Below the pieces are notes generated by a model that was not told where the DNA came from, made no database searches, and worked only from the letters and a program-made list of their open reading frames with translations. Positions 1 through 8,991 of a stretch of DNA of 63,826 bases are shown here, piece after piece. The stretch is from NCBI GenBank assembly GCA_947446025.1, contig CANFEY010000021.1:1-63826 (forward strand). The letters are read 5' to 3'. Made by a program: the position numbers and the translations under genes. The number at the start of each line of letters is the position of its first letter. Position 1 is the stretch's first letter. The stretch is from Bryobacterales bacterium. Its GTDB lineage: Bacteria > Acidobacteriota > Terriglobia > Bryobacterales > Bryobacteraceae.

Positions 1-35
1 CCCTGCCCCCCCTGTAAACTTAAAACTCTAGACTC

Positions 36-881
36 TTAGCGTAATTCCCCCGCACAACGAAACCCGATGCCGTCAAGCCGGCCCGCCGGCTCGCTCCTGT
101 TGCGGACCGAGACGCGGACGAGCCGAGGAATGTCGTACCACCCGCCCCCGCGCACAATTCTCGCAGTCCCCTTCTCGGGACCAACCGGATTCTCAACAGG
201 TCCTTCTGAGTAAGCCTCAAACCAATCTCCGCACCACTCCCAAACGTTGCCCAGCATATCGCACAACTCCTCCGCCGTGTTGCCCGCTGGGAATACGCCC
301 ACCGGCGAGAGATGGCCTATGGTGTCGCCATAATTCGCGCGCGAAACATCCAGGGGTGCATCGCCCCACGGGTAGCGCAAACCCAGGGGACCTCGCGCCG
401 CGCGCTCCCATTCCGCTTCCGTCGGCAACCGCCCTCCCGCCCAGCGGCAATACGCGGCGGCCTCAAACCAACTCACGCCCACCACAGGCCGGTTCGGGTA
501 CGCTATCTGCCGCTCCCACTCCTCCGGCTCCGGTGTCTCACCGAAGCCCCCCGTCCAGTGTTTCTTCTCCGCATAGCCACCGCTCTTGATGAAGGCCTCA
601 TACTCCTGCACGGTCACCAGAAACTTACGCATCCGAAACGGCGCAAGCTTCACCCGGTGCACCGGCCATTCGCCGTCGAACGCCTCGGGGTCGTAATTGG
701 CCTCACTCTCCTTTTCCTTCTGTGCCCCCATCCAGAAATTGCTCTCAGGAATCGTGACCCACCCATCCTCCTCCAAACGGGGATCCCCCACCTGCCCCAA
801 CGCATCCGCAGCGTCGCTCCGCGTCTTCGCGTCAATCTGACCCGCCCCTTCCACCGTAAAGATCCGCATCGCGCTCTTCAC
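36..881 (-). CDS. FGE-sulfatase (SUMF1-like) domain protein; detached C-terminal part of the STAND protein
   Basis: 281 codons from a GTG start at 881. The protein is almost entirely a formylglycine-generating-enzyme-type domain: WVTIPESNFWMGAQ near residue 40, PVVGVSWFEAAAYCRWAG, LPTEAEWERAARG, LGNVWEWCGDWF, and the terminal GFRCAGEL. FGE domains at the end of STAND proteins are usually ligand or effector modules rather than sulfatase activators. The upstream bases in this frame still encode a plausible continuation (EPKTPEYEKT before residue 1, AVLLGVMMRDLSRMG before a TGA at 912-914), which fits the missing junction to the NACHT ORF. I therefore read it as the C-terminal part of one broken gene (36-2953). 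Separate translation from the GTG remains possible. Confidence 0.75.
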   Translation of the reverse strand: MKSAMRIFTVEGAGQIDAKTRSDAADALGQVGDPRLEEDGWVTIPESNFWMGAQKEKESEANYDPEAFDGEWPVHRVKLAPFRMRKFLVTVQEYEAFIKSGGYAEKKHWTGGFGETPEPEEWERQIAYPNRPVVGVSWFEAAAYCRWAGGRLPTEAEWERAARGPLGLRYPWGDAPLDVSRANYGDTIGHLSPVGVFPAGNTAEELCDMLGNVWEWCGDWFEAYSEGPVENPVGPEKGTARIVRGGGWYDIPRLVRVSVRNRSEPAGRLDGIGFRCAGELR

Positions 882-940
882 CGTCTTCTCATACTCCGGA
901 GTCTTCGGTTCTCACCCCATCCGCGAAAGATCCCGCATCA

Positions 941-2953
941 TTACCCCGAGCAGCACCGCGCCTGGTCCGGCAGCGCCAACGACCCAAGCAGGTCACTACC
1001 CGCGCCGCCAACTGCCAGAATCGCCTCAAAGAGCCCCTCGATCTTGGCCTCTCCCTGCTGCCGCAGCACGCCCCCCAACAGCCGCATCGTCTCCCGCCAC
1101 TCCGGGTGATACAGCTTGCCGCTGGTCACCACCCGCTCCACCTGTTGCCTCTCGGACAGGCTGGCAATTTCGCGCGCCGCCAGATACTCCTGGAAACTCA
1201 GGTGCCAAAACTTCACATCGGAGCCCACCGAGACGATGATCCCGCTATCCAGCATCTCCTCTTCCAGCACTGCTTCATGCTCGTCCGCGCTGCCGTCCAA
1301 CTCTTTCGCTTGCAACTCCGCCGCCTCGCGGATACCCACCTGTACCAGGCGCTTTCCGTCCGGTGCATCCTGCATGCTCACCGCCAGCTTGCGCATCCGT
1401 TCCAAGCACTTCTCCGGCGTGGGCCGCCCCGGCTTATCCTGCCTCGCCACTGCCAGCCACCACAGAATCGATGCGTATAACTCCACGCGGTATTCCGGCA
1501 GCCGTTGGTCGTTGTGCTGCAACACCGCCAACGCCGTCAACATCACCGCGTTGGCGCTCATCTCACGGATCTCGGCGCGGCTCTCCAGCGCCGTCTCCAA
1601 GCCATCCTTGAATTCCGCCGCTTCCGCCGATGTCAGAGCCAACGCGCCCGCAAAATGCTCGAAAAACGCCCGGATCTCTGCCAACGCAAGATCCCCAATC
1701 CGAATCCCGTGATACCCCGCCAGCACCGCATCCCCTTCATTGGTCTGCGGTCGCGTACCCACCAGGAAATGGCACTTCGGGAAAGCGGTGGTAGCATTCT
1801 CAAACACCCGCGCAATCCGCTCCCGCATCTTGCGCTCCGGGGCCTCATCCAGCCCGTCCACCATCACCAGGCAATTCCCCTCGTCCAACTTACGCTGGAA
1901 AAACGCTTCGTCCACACCCCACTTGTATTCCGCGCTCTGCTTCCCCAGGAAGTAAGGAATCCAATCCGGAGAATCCGCGGGCTTCTGCGCGCCGTCCTCC
2001 GCCAGAAATTTCGCGAAGGCCGCCACCCGGATCAGAATCGGAAAACGTCTGTCGGCCTCCGCCAGAAACAGTGGAGCCTCCGCCGGCCGGCTGCCCCGCC
2101 CTGTGCGGCACAACTCGAATGCCACGCGCCTCAGGAATGTCGACTTGCCCGACCCCGGGTCGCCCACCACCACCATCAACCGGTGCGCCAGCGCCTTCTC
2201 CAGCACCACCGGCCGTTGCCGTTCCAGCTCCGCGCCCTTCTCGCCGCCTACGTTCGTCGTGAGAGGAATGTAAATGTCGTCAATTCCAAAAAAGTACGGC
2301 TCGGCCCGCTTCGTCTTCAAACCCTTGATCCGTATCTGCCGCGTGTCTTCCTCCAGAACGCTCAAATATTTGTCGGAGTCGGTATGCCCCACTGCGATGG
2401 AAGGGCGATGTCTCCTGCGCCAATCCGCCAACGCCTCGGATACCAGCGGCCGCACACTCGCCGCCTCCGTAAACGTCCCCCTCACATAACTGCTGAGCTT
2501 CCCCTTGAACTCGCCCAGCTTCTTCTCGTTGCGCCGGACCTCTTTGCGGAGTTTGTCGTAATCCTCGTCCGGCAGGTCTTTACCCTTGGTCAGCCGGTAG
2601 TCTTCGCGCAACTCAGCGGGCCAGGAATGGGCAGGGTCCACCAGGACCGCCAGCACTTCCTTGCCCAAGCTCCAAGCGTGCTCGCACTCCAGCCACGTGA
2701 TGCTCTTGTGATCCGGATTGCTCGCATCCTCCGGCACCCATCCATACCTGTGCGCCACCAGCACCACAACTACTTCCGCTTCCGCCACCTTCTCCCGGCA
2801 CACCGCCAGACTCGGCTGGTGCCCCGAGGCCGGAAAATACTCCATCATGCGCGCAGAAAATCCACTGGCCGACGCCGCTCTGCCAGCCTGCTCCCGGTGT
2901 TCCTTCAAATCCTCGGCGGTGGATGAAATGAAAACTACAGGATCGTGAGCCAT
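941..2953 (-). CDS. DUF4062-NACHT STAND NTPase, N-terminal part of a broken gene
   Basis: Start chosen at the ATG at 2953, because VVFISSTAEDLKEHREQAG right after it is the standard DUF4062 N-terminus; the ORF also extends 8 codons upstream. Domains: DUF4062 (about 1-105, TIR-like fold), a linker, then NACHT with P-loop GDPGSGKST (about 264-272), Walker B LVMVDGLDEAPE, and a C-terminal helical region with FWHLSFQEYLAARE. Such STAND proteins are sensor ATPases often linked to anti-phage or conflict systems. The reading frame ends in QARCCSG and a stop at 941, where relatives continue into an FGE domain. That domain lies just downstream in another frame (36-881). One missing base near 955-962 plus a TGA at 912-914 would explain the split. 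Confidence 0.82.
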   Translation of the reverse strand: MAHDPVVFISSTAEDLKEHREQAGRAASASGFSARMMEYFPASGHQPSLAVCREKVAEAEVVVVLVAHRYGWVPEDASNPDHKSITWLECEHAWSLGKEVLAVLVDPAHSWPAELREDYRLTKGKDLPDEDYDKLRKEVRRNEKKLGEFKGKLSSYVRGTFTEAASVRPLVSEALADWRRRHRPSIAVGHTDSDKYLSVLEEDTRQIRIKGLKTKRAEPYFFGIDDIYIPLTTNVGGEKGAELERQRPVVLEKALAHRLMVVVGDPGSGKSTFLRRVAFELCRTGRGSRPAEAPLFLAEADRRFPILIRVAAFAKFLAEDGAQKPADSPDWIPYFLGKQSAEYKWGVDEAFFQRKLDEGNCLVMVDGLDEAPERKMRERIARVFENATTAFPKCHFLVGTRPQTNEGDAVLAGYHGIRIGDLALAEIRAFFEHFAGALALTSAEAAEFKDGLETALESRAEIREMSANAVMLTALAVLQHNDQRLPEYRVELYASILWWLAVARQDKPGRPTPEKCLERMRKLAVSMQDAPDGKRLVQVGIREAAELQAKELDGSADEHEAVLEEEMLDSGIIVSVGSDVKFWHLSFQEYLAAREIASLSERQQVERVVTSGKLYHPEWRETMRLLGGVLRQQGEAKIEGLFEAILAVGGAGSDLLGSLALPDQARCCSG

Positions 2954-3290
2954 GCCCACAATTCTATACCGGGTCACACCAAACCCCGGCCTAAATCTCC
3001 CCCCGAATCACCCACATCCCGCTTTGACCCGCCCACACCGCAACATCCCCAGGCGATAACCAATGCGAAGAGTCCGGCTACCCCGACGGTGCCCGGGCCA
3101 CGAAAGTCGCGGCGGATCGCAATATCCGAACCGCGGCCCGATAATCCCAGGTGAGTCCGCGGAAACCCCTGGGAGCGTCAATAAACGTTGGGCCCGAACG
3201 GCCGGGTATGTCCGTGGCGCTCCCGGAAGCGAAATTCCGGGTTCAGTTCGAGAGCTCTCGGATGTTGGAAACGTTCTTTGAAAACTTAGC
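2954..3290. other. Intergenic stretch upstream of the STAND gene
   Basis: No convincing gene. It contains a short inverted repeat (CCCGGAA at 3222-3228, TTCCGGG at 3235-3241) and several small ORFs with no recognisable protein features. It should hold the promoter of the minus-strand STAND gene and the end of the rnpB transcript, but I cannot mark either boundary. Confidence 0.4.
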
Positions 3291-3331
3291 GGACCCCGCG
3301 ATGTTGGACCCCGCGATGATTGGACCCCGCG
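3291..3331. repeat. Three near-tandem copies of GGACCCCGCG at the rnpB 3' end
   Basis: GGACCCCGCG occurs at 3291, 3306 and 3322 with spacers of 5 and 6 bases (ATGTT, ATGATT). The copy at 3322-3331 is the complement of the 3' strand of the rnpB P1 helix; the other two repeat it downstream of the RNA. Each could pair with the same 5' strand. Confidence 0.8.
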
Positions 3332-3713
3332 AACGATAAGCCGGTTTCTGTGCCCCGTCCTTGCGAACAGGCGGCAGCCATTCCTCTAGGTTGACGCTCT
3401 CACGCCAACTCATCAGCAACCTACCCGGAAGTTCTAACGGAGCGGGCCGCTCCTCCTCCCCTATTTGGTCTTGCTCCGCATGGGGTTTGCACTGCCAGCG
3501 CGCATTACTGCGGCCGCGGTGCGCTCTTACCGCACCTTTTCAACCTTACTGCCTCTTGCGAGGTTAGCGGTTCATTTTCTGTTGCACTTTCCGTAAAACC
3601 CGCTTTGAGCGAGCCCCCCCGGCCGTTAGCCGGCATGTTGCCCTATGGAGACCGGACTTTCCTCCCGCCGAAGTGTTGCCACCCCAGCCAGCGGCTGCCT
3701 GTCCGCGAGGTCC
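3322..3713 (-). ncRNA. rnpB: RNase P RNA, class A
   Basis: The catalytic RNA of RNase P, which removes 5' leaders from pre-tRNA. Read on the minus strand the hallmark blocks appear in order: GAGGAAAGTCCGG, CTCCATAGGGCA, the variable P10/P12 region, AAAAGGTGCGGTAAGAGCGC, GCAAGACCAAATAGGGG, GGGTAGGTTGCT, GAGGAATGGCTGCC and the closing CACAGAAACCGGCTTATCG. The ends were set by the P1 helix: 5' GGACCTCGCG (3704-3713) pairs with 3' CGCGGGGTCC (3322-3331) over ten bases with one G-U. The length of 392 nt is normal for a class A RNA. It runs divergently from the OmpA-type gene at 3834. Confidence 0.95.
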
Positions 3714-3749
3714 GTTCCGATTATCCGCCGGACGCCGCACCTTGCACAA
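3714..3749 (-). promoter_or_regulatory. Promoter of rnpB
   Basis: On the minus strand TTGTGC (3749-3744), an 18-base spacer and GATAAT (3725-3720) lie so that the sixth base after the -10 box precedes the first base of helix P1. The position fits a sigma-70 promoter starting exactly at the mature 5' end. Confidence 0.65.
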
Positions 3750-3833
3750 GCGCAATCGTAAGAAACATTTCAACCGCCGAATGTATCTCCTTTGTAACGG
3801 AACGGTCCGGAGAGACCGCGGGAGGAGACTTAC

Positions 3834-6659
3834 ATGTCGAGACGCAGTCCACTACTGATGGTGGGGCTACTAAGCGCAGTGCTTACCTGGGGGCAGGGCC
3901 TGAATACCCAGGCCAGCTCAGCGGACTGGGAGGAAATCAACTTCGACTTCGACTCCTCGGTGCTGGTGGACGGGTTTCCCACCTTGTTGCGGATTGCGGA
4001 ACTGCTCCAGGCAAATTCGGGACACCGTGTGCGCATCGAAGGCTTCACGGACCGCTTGGGCAACCCCGCCTATAACCAGGCATTGGGGCTGGCACGAGCA
4101 AATGCCGTGCAAAGCTTCCTTCTCAAATACGGCGCGCGCCCCGACCAGATTACGACTTCATCGCGCGGCGCGGAGGCACCCAAAATATCCGATCAAGGCA
4201 ACACCTTCCGGCCAACCGACGAGGCTCGCTTCATGAACCGGCGCGTCGTGTTGACCATCACCGACGCGCAGGGAAACAGCACAACGCCGGGCAGCGCGGG
4301 CGATGCCATTCGCGCCATCAACGGACAGGCCGCTACGCCGGCCGCCGGACCACAGGGTCTGGGAGGACCAGCCGGAGCCAACCCGACAAACGCTGCGGCA
4401 CCGGACTGCTGCCCGCAAGTGCTCCGCCGCTTGGATAAGCTCGACGAGATCGCAGCATCGCTCAAGGACCTTGCCGACCAAAACGCGCAGCTCCGTCGCG
4501 ACCTAGACTCCGTAAAGCAGAACCAACAGGCGATGGAGGCCGCACTCCGTGACCTCAACTCTCCAGCCCGTAGTAGCGCGATAGCGCAGGCTGTCGGACC
4601 CGCTGCCCCGCCCACTCCGGAGCCCACGCGCACCAGTTCAGCCAATGCCGCGAGTCCATCCTTCATTGGCGGCAATTCCCTGCTGCAGTCGCTCAGCTTC
4701 AACGTCGGGGCCGATGACCGAGGCAAAGTCTCCGTCGCTGGACGCGGACGCGTCTTCGCATCCGCCGGCAAGAACGTCGGTTTCCAAGCGCAGGGCGAAT
4801 ATTACTACCTCCGCGGACAGCGCGAAGGGCAGTTCGATTTCGGCGTGGTCGACCGCTTCCACCGCCGCGTGCAGGCCGGCTTGTTCGCCAGCGTGAAGAC
4901 TGTCACCCTCGCCGGGAATCAAACCAGCGGAACGCTGGGCCAGGGATCTTTCGTCCTCGACTACTTCTTCGGACGCGGCAAAATCGGCCTCTTTGCCAGC
5001 AAGGCGTTCAAGGACAACTCCTTGATCCACCGCGCCAACGGCATCTCCAGCAACGGTTTGCTGCAACGCAACATCGTTGAAGAGCGCTACCTCAAAGTCG
5101 TGGAACAAGTGGGCCTCGCCAGCACGTTCGCGCTTGTCGGCAACACCTACGCCGAAGCCAACGTCGGTTACTTGCGCAGCGCGGCCTCCAGCAATCGCGC
5201 CGGCGGCAGCCTGCGTTTTGTACTGCCACTCAATGAGCGTGTGGCCTTCACGGTGGAGGGCGGCGTCAACGAAACTTTCCTGCCGCTCCAAGGCATGCAG
5301 CAAGGTCGCGCCGCAGTCGGCGTGCAGCTGGGCAACTTCCTGCGTCCGAAACAGTATCTGGCCGCCGACCATGCCATCCCCATGGAAATTCCCCGCGTGC
5401 GCTATGAGATGCTCACCCGCCGTGTGCGCACCGGAAACGATCCGCCCGTCGCCGACGCCGGCCCCGATCTCACCAACGTGCCCGCGGGCGTGGTTCAACT
5501 CGACGGATCCAAGTCTTACGATCCGGACGGCGACCCCGTCACCTATCAATGGGTTCAGGAGGCTGGCCCGTCGGTCTCCATCCTGACCTCCACCTCTGCT
5601 CGCGCTACCTTCACCGCTGCCGCCGGACAGGTCTACGCATTCCGGCTTCTGGTCAAAGACAACCAAGGCGGCGAAGCGGCGGACCGCGTTCAACTTTCCA
5701 CCGGTGGCGGAGAGCGCGTACAGATCCTGTTCTTCCAATCCGACCCGCGTCAGATCAACGGCGGCGAAGTGGCCACGCTCTCCTGGCGTGTGCTCAACGC
5801 CGATTCGGTCAGCATCAGTGGACTGGGCGCAGTCTCGTCAACCGGATCGCGCCCGGTCACGCCCACCGCGACGTCAACCTATATTCTGACCGCCAAGAAC
5901 GCCGTTAGCGAAGAGAGCGCCACTACCCAAGTTGTTATCTCCGCCGCCCGCTTCCTGACCTGCTACGCATCGCCCGCAACCATCCGGCTCGGCGAAACCG
6001 CCACGCTGAACTGGCAGAGCAACGGCGCGTCCGGCGTAAGCATTTCTCCGGCCATCGGACTCGTCGGAGCCAACGGCAGCGTCTCCGTCTCGCCCACGGC
6101 GAACACCACCTATACATTGACCACTACGGGCGGCGCGTCCGATTCCTGCACCGTCACCGTAGCCGTCCGGAGCGGTGCCAAACCCGCCGTGATCCACTTC
6201 TCAGCCAGCCCCTCCACCATCGAAAAGGGCGAAAAGACCGAACTGTCGTGGAGCGTGATCGATGCCGACAGCATCACCATCTCCACGCAAGGCGGCGTGC
6301 CGCAGTTCGGGACACGCCTGGTGAGTCCGACGGAGTTCACCACCTACGTGCTCACGGCAACCAACGCCGCCGGCTCGGTGACAGCGGAAGTGCAGGTGAA
6401 CGTCTACACGGTTCCACCGGCGGAAATCGCCTCCTTCACCGTGGATAAACCGACCATCCCTGCAACGGGGACAGCTGTGAAACTTACGTGCAACACCACA
6501 GGAGCAGTATCCGTCAGAATCGGCCCCAACGCGCAATTCTTCACCGCCAATCCAACCCTGGAAGCGTTCCCGCCCGCGGACACAACCTATACGTGCCTCG
6601 CGACGAACTCCAAGGGCCAGACCGCGACGAAAGACGTAAGCGTGAAGATCGCGCCCTAG
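3834..6659 (+). CDS. Surface protein: OmpA-like domain, coiled coil, beta-barrel, PKD and Ig-like repeats
   Basis: 941 aa with a strong Shine-Dalgarno (GGGAGGAG) before the ATG. Layout: signal peptide 1-26; OmpA C-terminal-type peptidoglycan-binding domain about 31-145 (FDFDSSVL, RIEGFTDRLGN, NRRVVLTI); Ala/Pro linker with a short coiled coil 195-243; a beta-rich, aromatic region about 280-530 that looks like an outer-membrane barrel; a PKD domain 535-625 (VADAGPDL, SYDPDGDPVTYQWV); then four Ig-like repeats to the end, three with the W-x(n)-P-T-x-T-x-T-Y-x-L-T pattern. An N-terminal periplasmic anchor, barrel and C-terminal Ig passenger recall inverse autotransporters, with an OmpA domain where intimins have LysM. 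Barrel assignment is inference. The TAG stop overlaps the tex stop in CTAG. Confidence 0.8.
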   Translation: MSRRSPLLMVGLLSAVLTWGQGLNTQASSADWEEINFDFDSSVLVDGFPTLLRIAELLQANSGHRVRIEGFTDRLGNPAYNQALGLARANAVQSFLLKYGARPDQITTSSRGAEAPKISDQGNTFRPTDEARFMNRRVVLTITDAQGNSTTPGSAGDAIRAINGQAATPAAGPQGLGGPAGANPTNAAAPDCCPQVLRRLDKLDEIAASLKDLADQNAQLRRDLDSVKQNQQAMEAALRDLNSPARSSAIAQAVGPAAPPTPEPTRTSSANAASPSFIGGNSLLQSLSFNVGADDRGKVSVAGRGRVFASAGKNVGFQAQGEYYYLRGQREGQFDFGVVDRFHRRVQAGLFASVKTVTLAGNQTSGTLGQGSFVLDYFFGRGKIGLFASKAFKDNSLIHRANGISSNGLLQRNIVEERYLKVVEQVGLASTFALVGNTYAEANVGYLRSAASSNRAGGSLRFVLPLNERVAFTVEGGVNETFLPLQGMQQGRAAVGVQLGNFLRPKQYLAADHAIPMEIPRVRYEMLTRRVRTGNDPPVADAGPDLTNVPAGVVQLDGSKSYDPDGDPVTYQWVQEAGPSVSILTSTSARATFTAAAGQVYAFRLLVKDNQGGEAADRVQLSTGGGERVQILFFQSDPRQINGGEVATLSWRVLNADSVSISGLGAVSSTGSRPVTPTATSTYILTAKNAVSEESATTQVVISAARFLTCYASPATIRLGETATLNWQSNGASGVSISPAIGLVGANGSVSVSPTANTTYTLTTTGGASDSCTVTVAVRSGAKPAVIHFSASPSTIEKGEKTELSWSVIDADSITISTQGGVPQFGTRLVSPTEFTTYVLTATNAAGSVTAEVQVNVYTVPPAEIASFTVDKPTIPATGTAVKLTCNTTGAVSVRIGPNAQFFTANPTLEAFPPADTTYTCLATNSKGQTATKDVSVKIAP

Positions 6660-8920
6660 CGGCTCTTCCAGCGATTCGTCAGAGCGGCCAGACTGTCCTC
6701 CATGGACGGCTTGGCCGGCTTGACCTTTTCTTTCACCGGGACCGGTGCGGACTTCGACTGCAGAGCCTTGATGGAGAGCGCAATCCGCTTCGCCTTGGCG
6801 TCCGCGCTTAGAACCTGGACCTTCACAATCTGGCCCACCTTGACAGCATCACTCGGCTCTTTGATGTAGCGGTTCGACAGCTCGCTGATGTGGACCAGCC
6901 CGTCCTGATGCACGCCGATATCAACGAACGCGCCGAACTTGGTCACGTTGGTCACCACTCCTTCAAGGATCATGCCAGTGGCCAAGTCACCAATGTCGCG
7001 CACGCCGTCCTGGAATACCGGAGCGACGAACTTGTCGCGAGGATCGCGCCCGGGCTTGCGCAATTCGTCCAGAATGTCGCGCAACGTGTAGGTGCCCGCA
7101 GTGAGGGACGCCGCATCCACCTTCTCAATCGATTGGGGCCGCTCGATGAGTTCGGACACCGTAATCCCCAGCCCGGAGGCAATCTGCTCCACCACAGGGT
7201 ATGACTCAGGATGCACTGCCGTGATGTCGAGCGGATTCTCCCCACCGCGAATTCGCAGGAACCCCGCCGCCTGCTCGAACGTCTTCGGACCGATCCCAGG
7301 CACCGCAGTAAGCTGCACGCGCGAACGGAATCGGCCGTTGTCGTTGCGATACTCGACAATCTTCTGCGCCGTGCGTTCATTGATGCCGGCCACGTAACGC
7401 AACAGCGCCCAGGATGCGGTGTTCAGGTCCACGCCCACGCGGTTCACGCAACTCTCGATGACGGTCTGTAGCGCCTTATTGAGATGGCTCTGATCCACGT
7501 CGTGCTGATACTGCCCGACGCCAATCGACTTCGGATCAATCTTCACCAGCTCCGCCAGCGGGTCCTGCAAGCGCCGCGCAATCGAAATCGCGCCGCGCAC
7601 CGTGAGGTCCAGGTCCGGAAACTCCTGCCGCGCCAGATCGGACGCCGAATAGATCGATGCTCCCGATTCGTTCACCGTCACGCTGAACAGAGACAGCAGC
7701 CCTTTGTCACGCAAGAAGTCGCGCACCAGCGCTTCGGTCTCGCGCGATGCGGTGCCATTGCCGATGGCGATGGCCTGCACATTGAACTTCTCAATCAACG
7801 ACGCCAGCACGCGGTACGATCCCGCGGTATCGAACTTGGGCGCGTGCGGGTAAATCACCTCATGGGCCAGAAACTTGCCCGTATCATCCACCACCGCGAT
7901 CTTGCAGCCCGTGCGAATCCCAGGGTCGAGGCCCAGCACCGCCAGCTGCCCCGCAGGCGGCGAAAGCAGCAGGTTCTCCAAATTGTCGCGGAACACTTTG
8001 ATCGCGTCCGCGTCGGCGTTGGTCTTCAATTCCAGCCGGACTTCACCCGTGATGGAACTGCTCAGCAGCCGCTTCCACGAATCTTCCGCCGCCAGATCCA
8101 AATGCGGCGTCCAATCGCCCACCTGCTTGTGAATCTGCCCGCGAATGATCCCGTGCGGCCGCAGCGGGTCCATCTCAATCAGGAAGTACAGCACCTTCTC
8201 CGCTTCCCCGCGCCGGATCGCCAACATCCTGTGCGAGGGGATCGCCTTCACCGGCTCGCGGTAATCGAAGTACATCTTGAACTTCTGTTCTTCGTCGGTG
8301 TTGGTGGCGGGGTCGATCTTGCGGCTGACGATCACGCCTTCCTCAAACATCGCCTTGCGCAGCAGTTTGCGGATGTCGGCATGATCACTGATGGTCTCCG
8401 CGACGATGTGCCGCGCGCCCTCCAGCGCCTCTTCCACGCTCGCTACGCCCAACTCCAGGTTCACAAAGGTGCCTGCGAAATCTTCTAACCCCGCCCCGGT
8501 AGCCTGTTGCTCCCACAGATAGTCGGCGAGCGGCCCCAGTCCCTTCTCGCGCGCGATCGTCGCCTTGGTGCGCCGCTTCGGCTTGTAAGGAAGGTACAGG
8601 TCTTCGAGTTCGCTCTTATCCAGCGTAGCCTCGATCCGCGCGCGCAGTTCGTCTGTCAGCTTGTCCTGCTCCAGAATCGAAGCGAGGATCGTTTCCCGCC
8701 GCGACTCCAATTCGCGGAAGTACAGCAGCTTTTCTTCGATGCCGCGGATCTGCACTTCATCCAGATTGCCCGTCACCTCCTTGCGGTAACGCGCAATGAA
8801 CGGCACAGTGGAGCCTTCGTCCAGCAGTTCCACCACCGCGAGCATCCCCTTCATGGGAACTTGCAGCAGCTTGGCAATGTGAATCAGAATCTGGGAGGGT
8901 AGAGCTTTGAGGTCAGACAT
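6656..8920 (-). CDS. tex: Tex family transcription accessory / RNA-binding protein
   Basis: 754 aa from the ATG at 8920; the ORF runs 17 codons further upstream but MSDLKALPSQILIHIAK is the usual Tex start. Recognisable parts: N-terminal helical domain with FIARYRKEVTGNLDE and LYLPYKPKRRTKATIARE, YqgF-like RNase H fold (LGLDPGIRTGCKIAVVD, IGNGTASRETE), helix-hairpin-helix segment (LTAVPGIGPKTFEQAAGFLRI) and a C-terminal S1 domain (GMILEGVVTNVTKFGAFVDI, HISELSNRYI). Tex is a cytoplasmic nucleic-acid-binding protein involved in transcription. Full length for the family. Convergent with the OmpA-type gene, sharing the CTAG stop overlap. Confidence 0.96.
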   Translation of the reverse strand: MSDLKALPSQILIHIAKLLQVPMKGMLAVVELLDEGSTVPFIARYRKEVTGNLDEVQIRGIEEKLLYFRELESRRETILASILEQDKLTDELRARIEATLDKSELEDLYLPYKPKRRTKATIAREKGLGPLADYLWEQQATGAGLEDFAGTFVNLELGVASVEEALEGARHIVAETISDHADIRKLLRKAMFEEGVIVSRKIDPATNTDEEQKFKMYFDYREPVKAIPSHRMLAIRRGEAEKVLYFLIEMDPLRPHGIIRGQIHKQVGDWTPHLDLAAEDSWKRLLSSSITGEVRLELKTNADADAIKVFRDNLENLLLSPPAGQLAVLGLDPGIRTGCKIAVVDDTGKFLAHEVIYPHAPKFDTAGSYRVLASLIEKFNVQAIAIGNGTASRETEALVRDFLRDKGLLSLFSVTVNESGASIYSASDLARQEFPDLDLTVRGAISIARRLQDPLAELVKIDPKSIGVGQYQHDVDQSHLNKALQTVIESCVNRVGVDLNTASWALLRYVAGINERTAQKIVEYRNDNGRFRSRVQLTAVPGIGPKTFEQAAGFLRIRGGENPLDITAVHPESYPVVEQIASGLGITVSELIERPQSIEKVDAASLTAGTYTLRDILDELRKPGRDPRDKFVAPVFQDGVRDIGDLATGMILEGVVTNVTKFGAFVDIGVHQDGLVHISELSNRYIKEPSDAVKVGQIVKVQVLSADAKAKRIALSIKALQSKSAPVPVKEKVKPAKPSMEDSLAALTNRWKSR

Positions 8921-8991
8921 GCGGAGAGAACTCCCATGATAGCCGCGCGGCTCGCTCCGGCACCACAACACTTTTCAGGTAGACTCACACC

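Noticed and set aside
3151-3339. 62-codon plus-strand ORF upstream of rnpB
   Set aside because: No ribosome site, no recognisable features, and its end is made of the rnpB tandem repeat.
4638-5738. 366-codon minus-strand ORF opposite the OmpA-type gene
   Set aside because: Shadow frame with no domain; the plus-strand gene has a ribosome site and clear domains.
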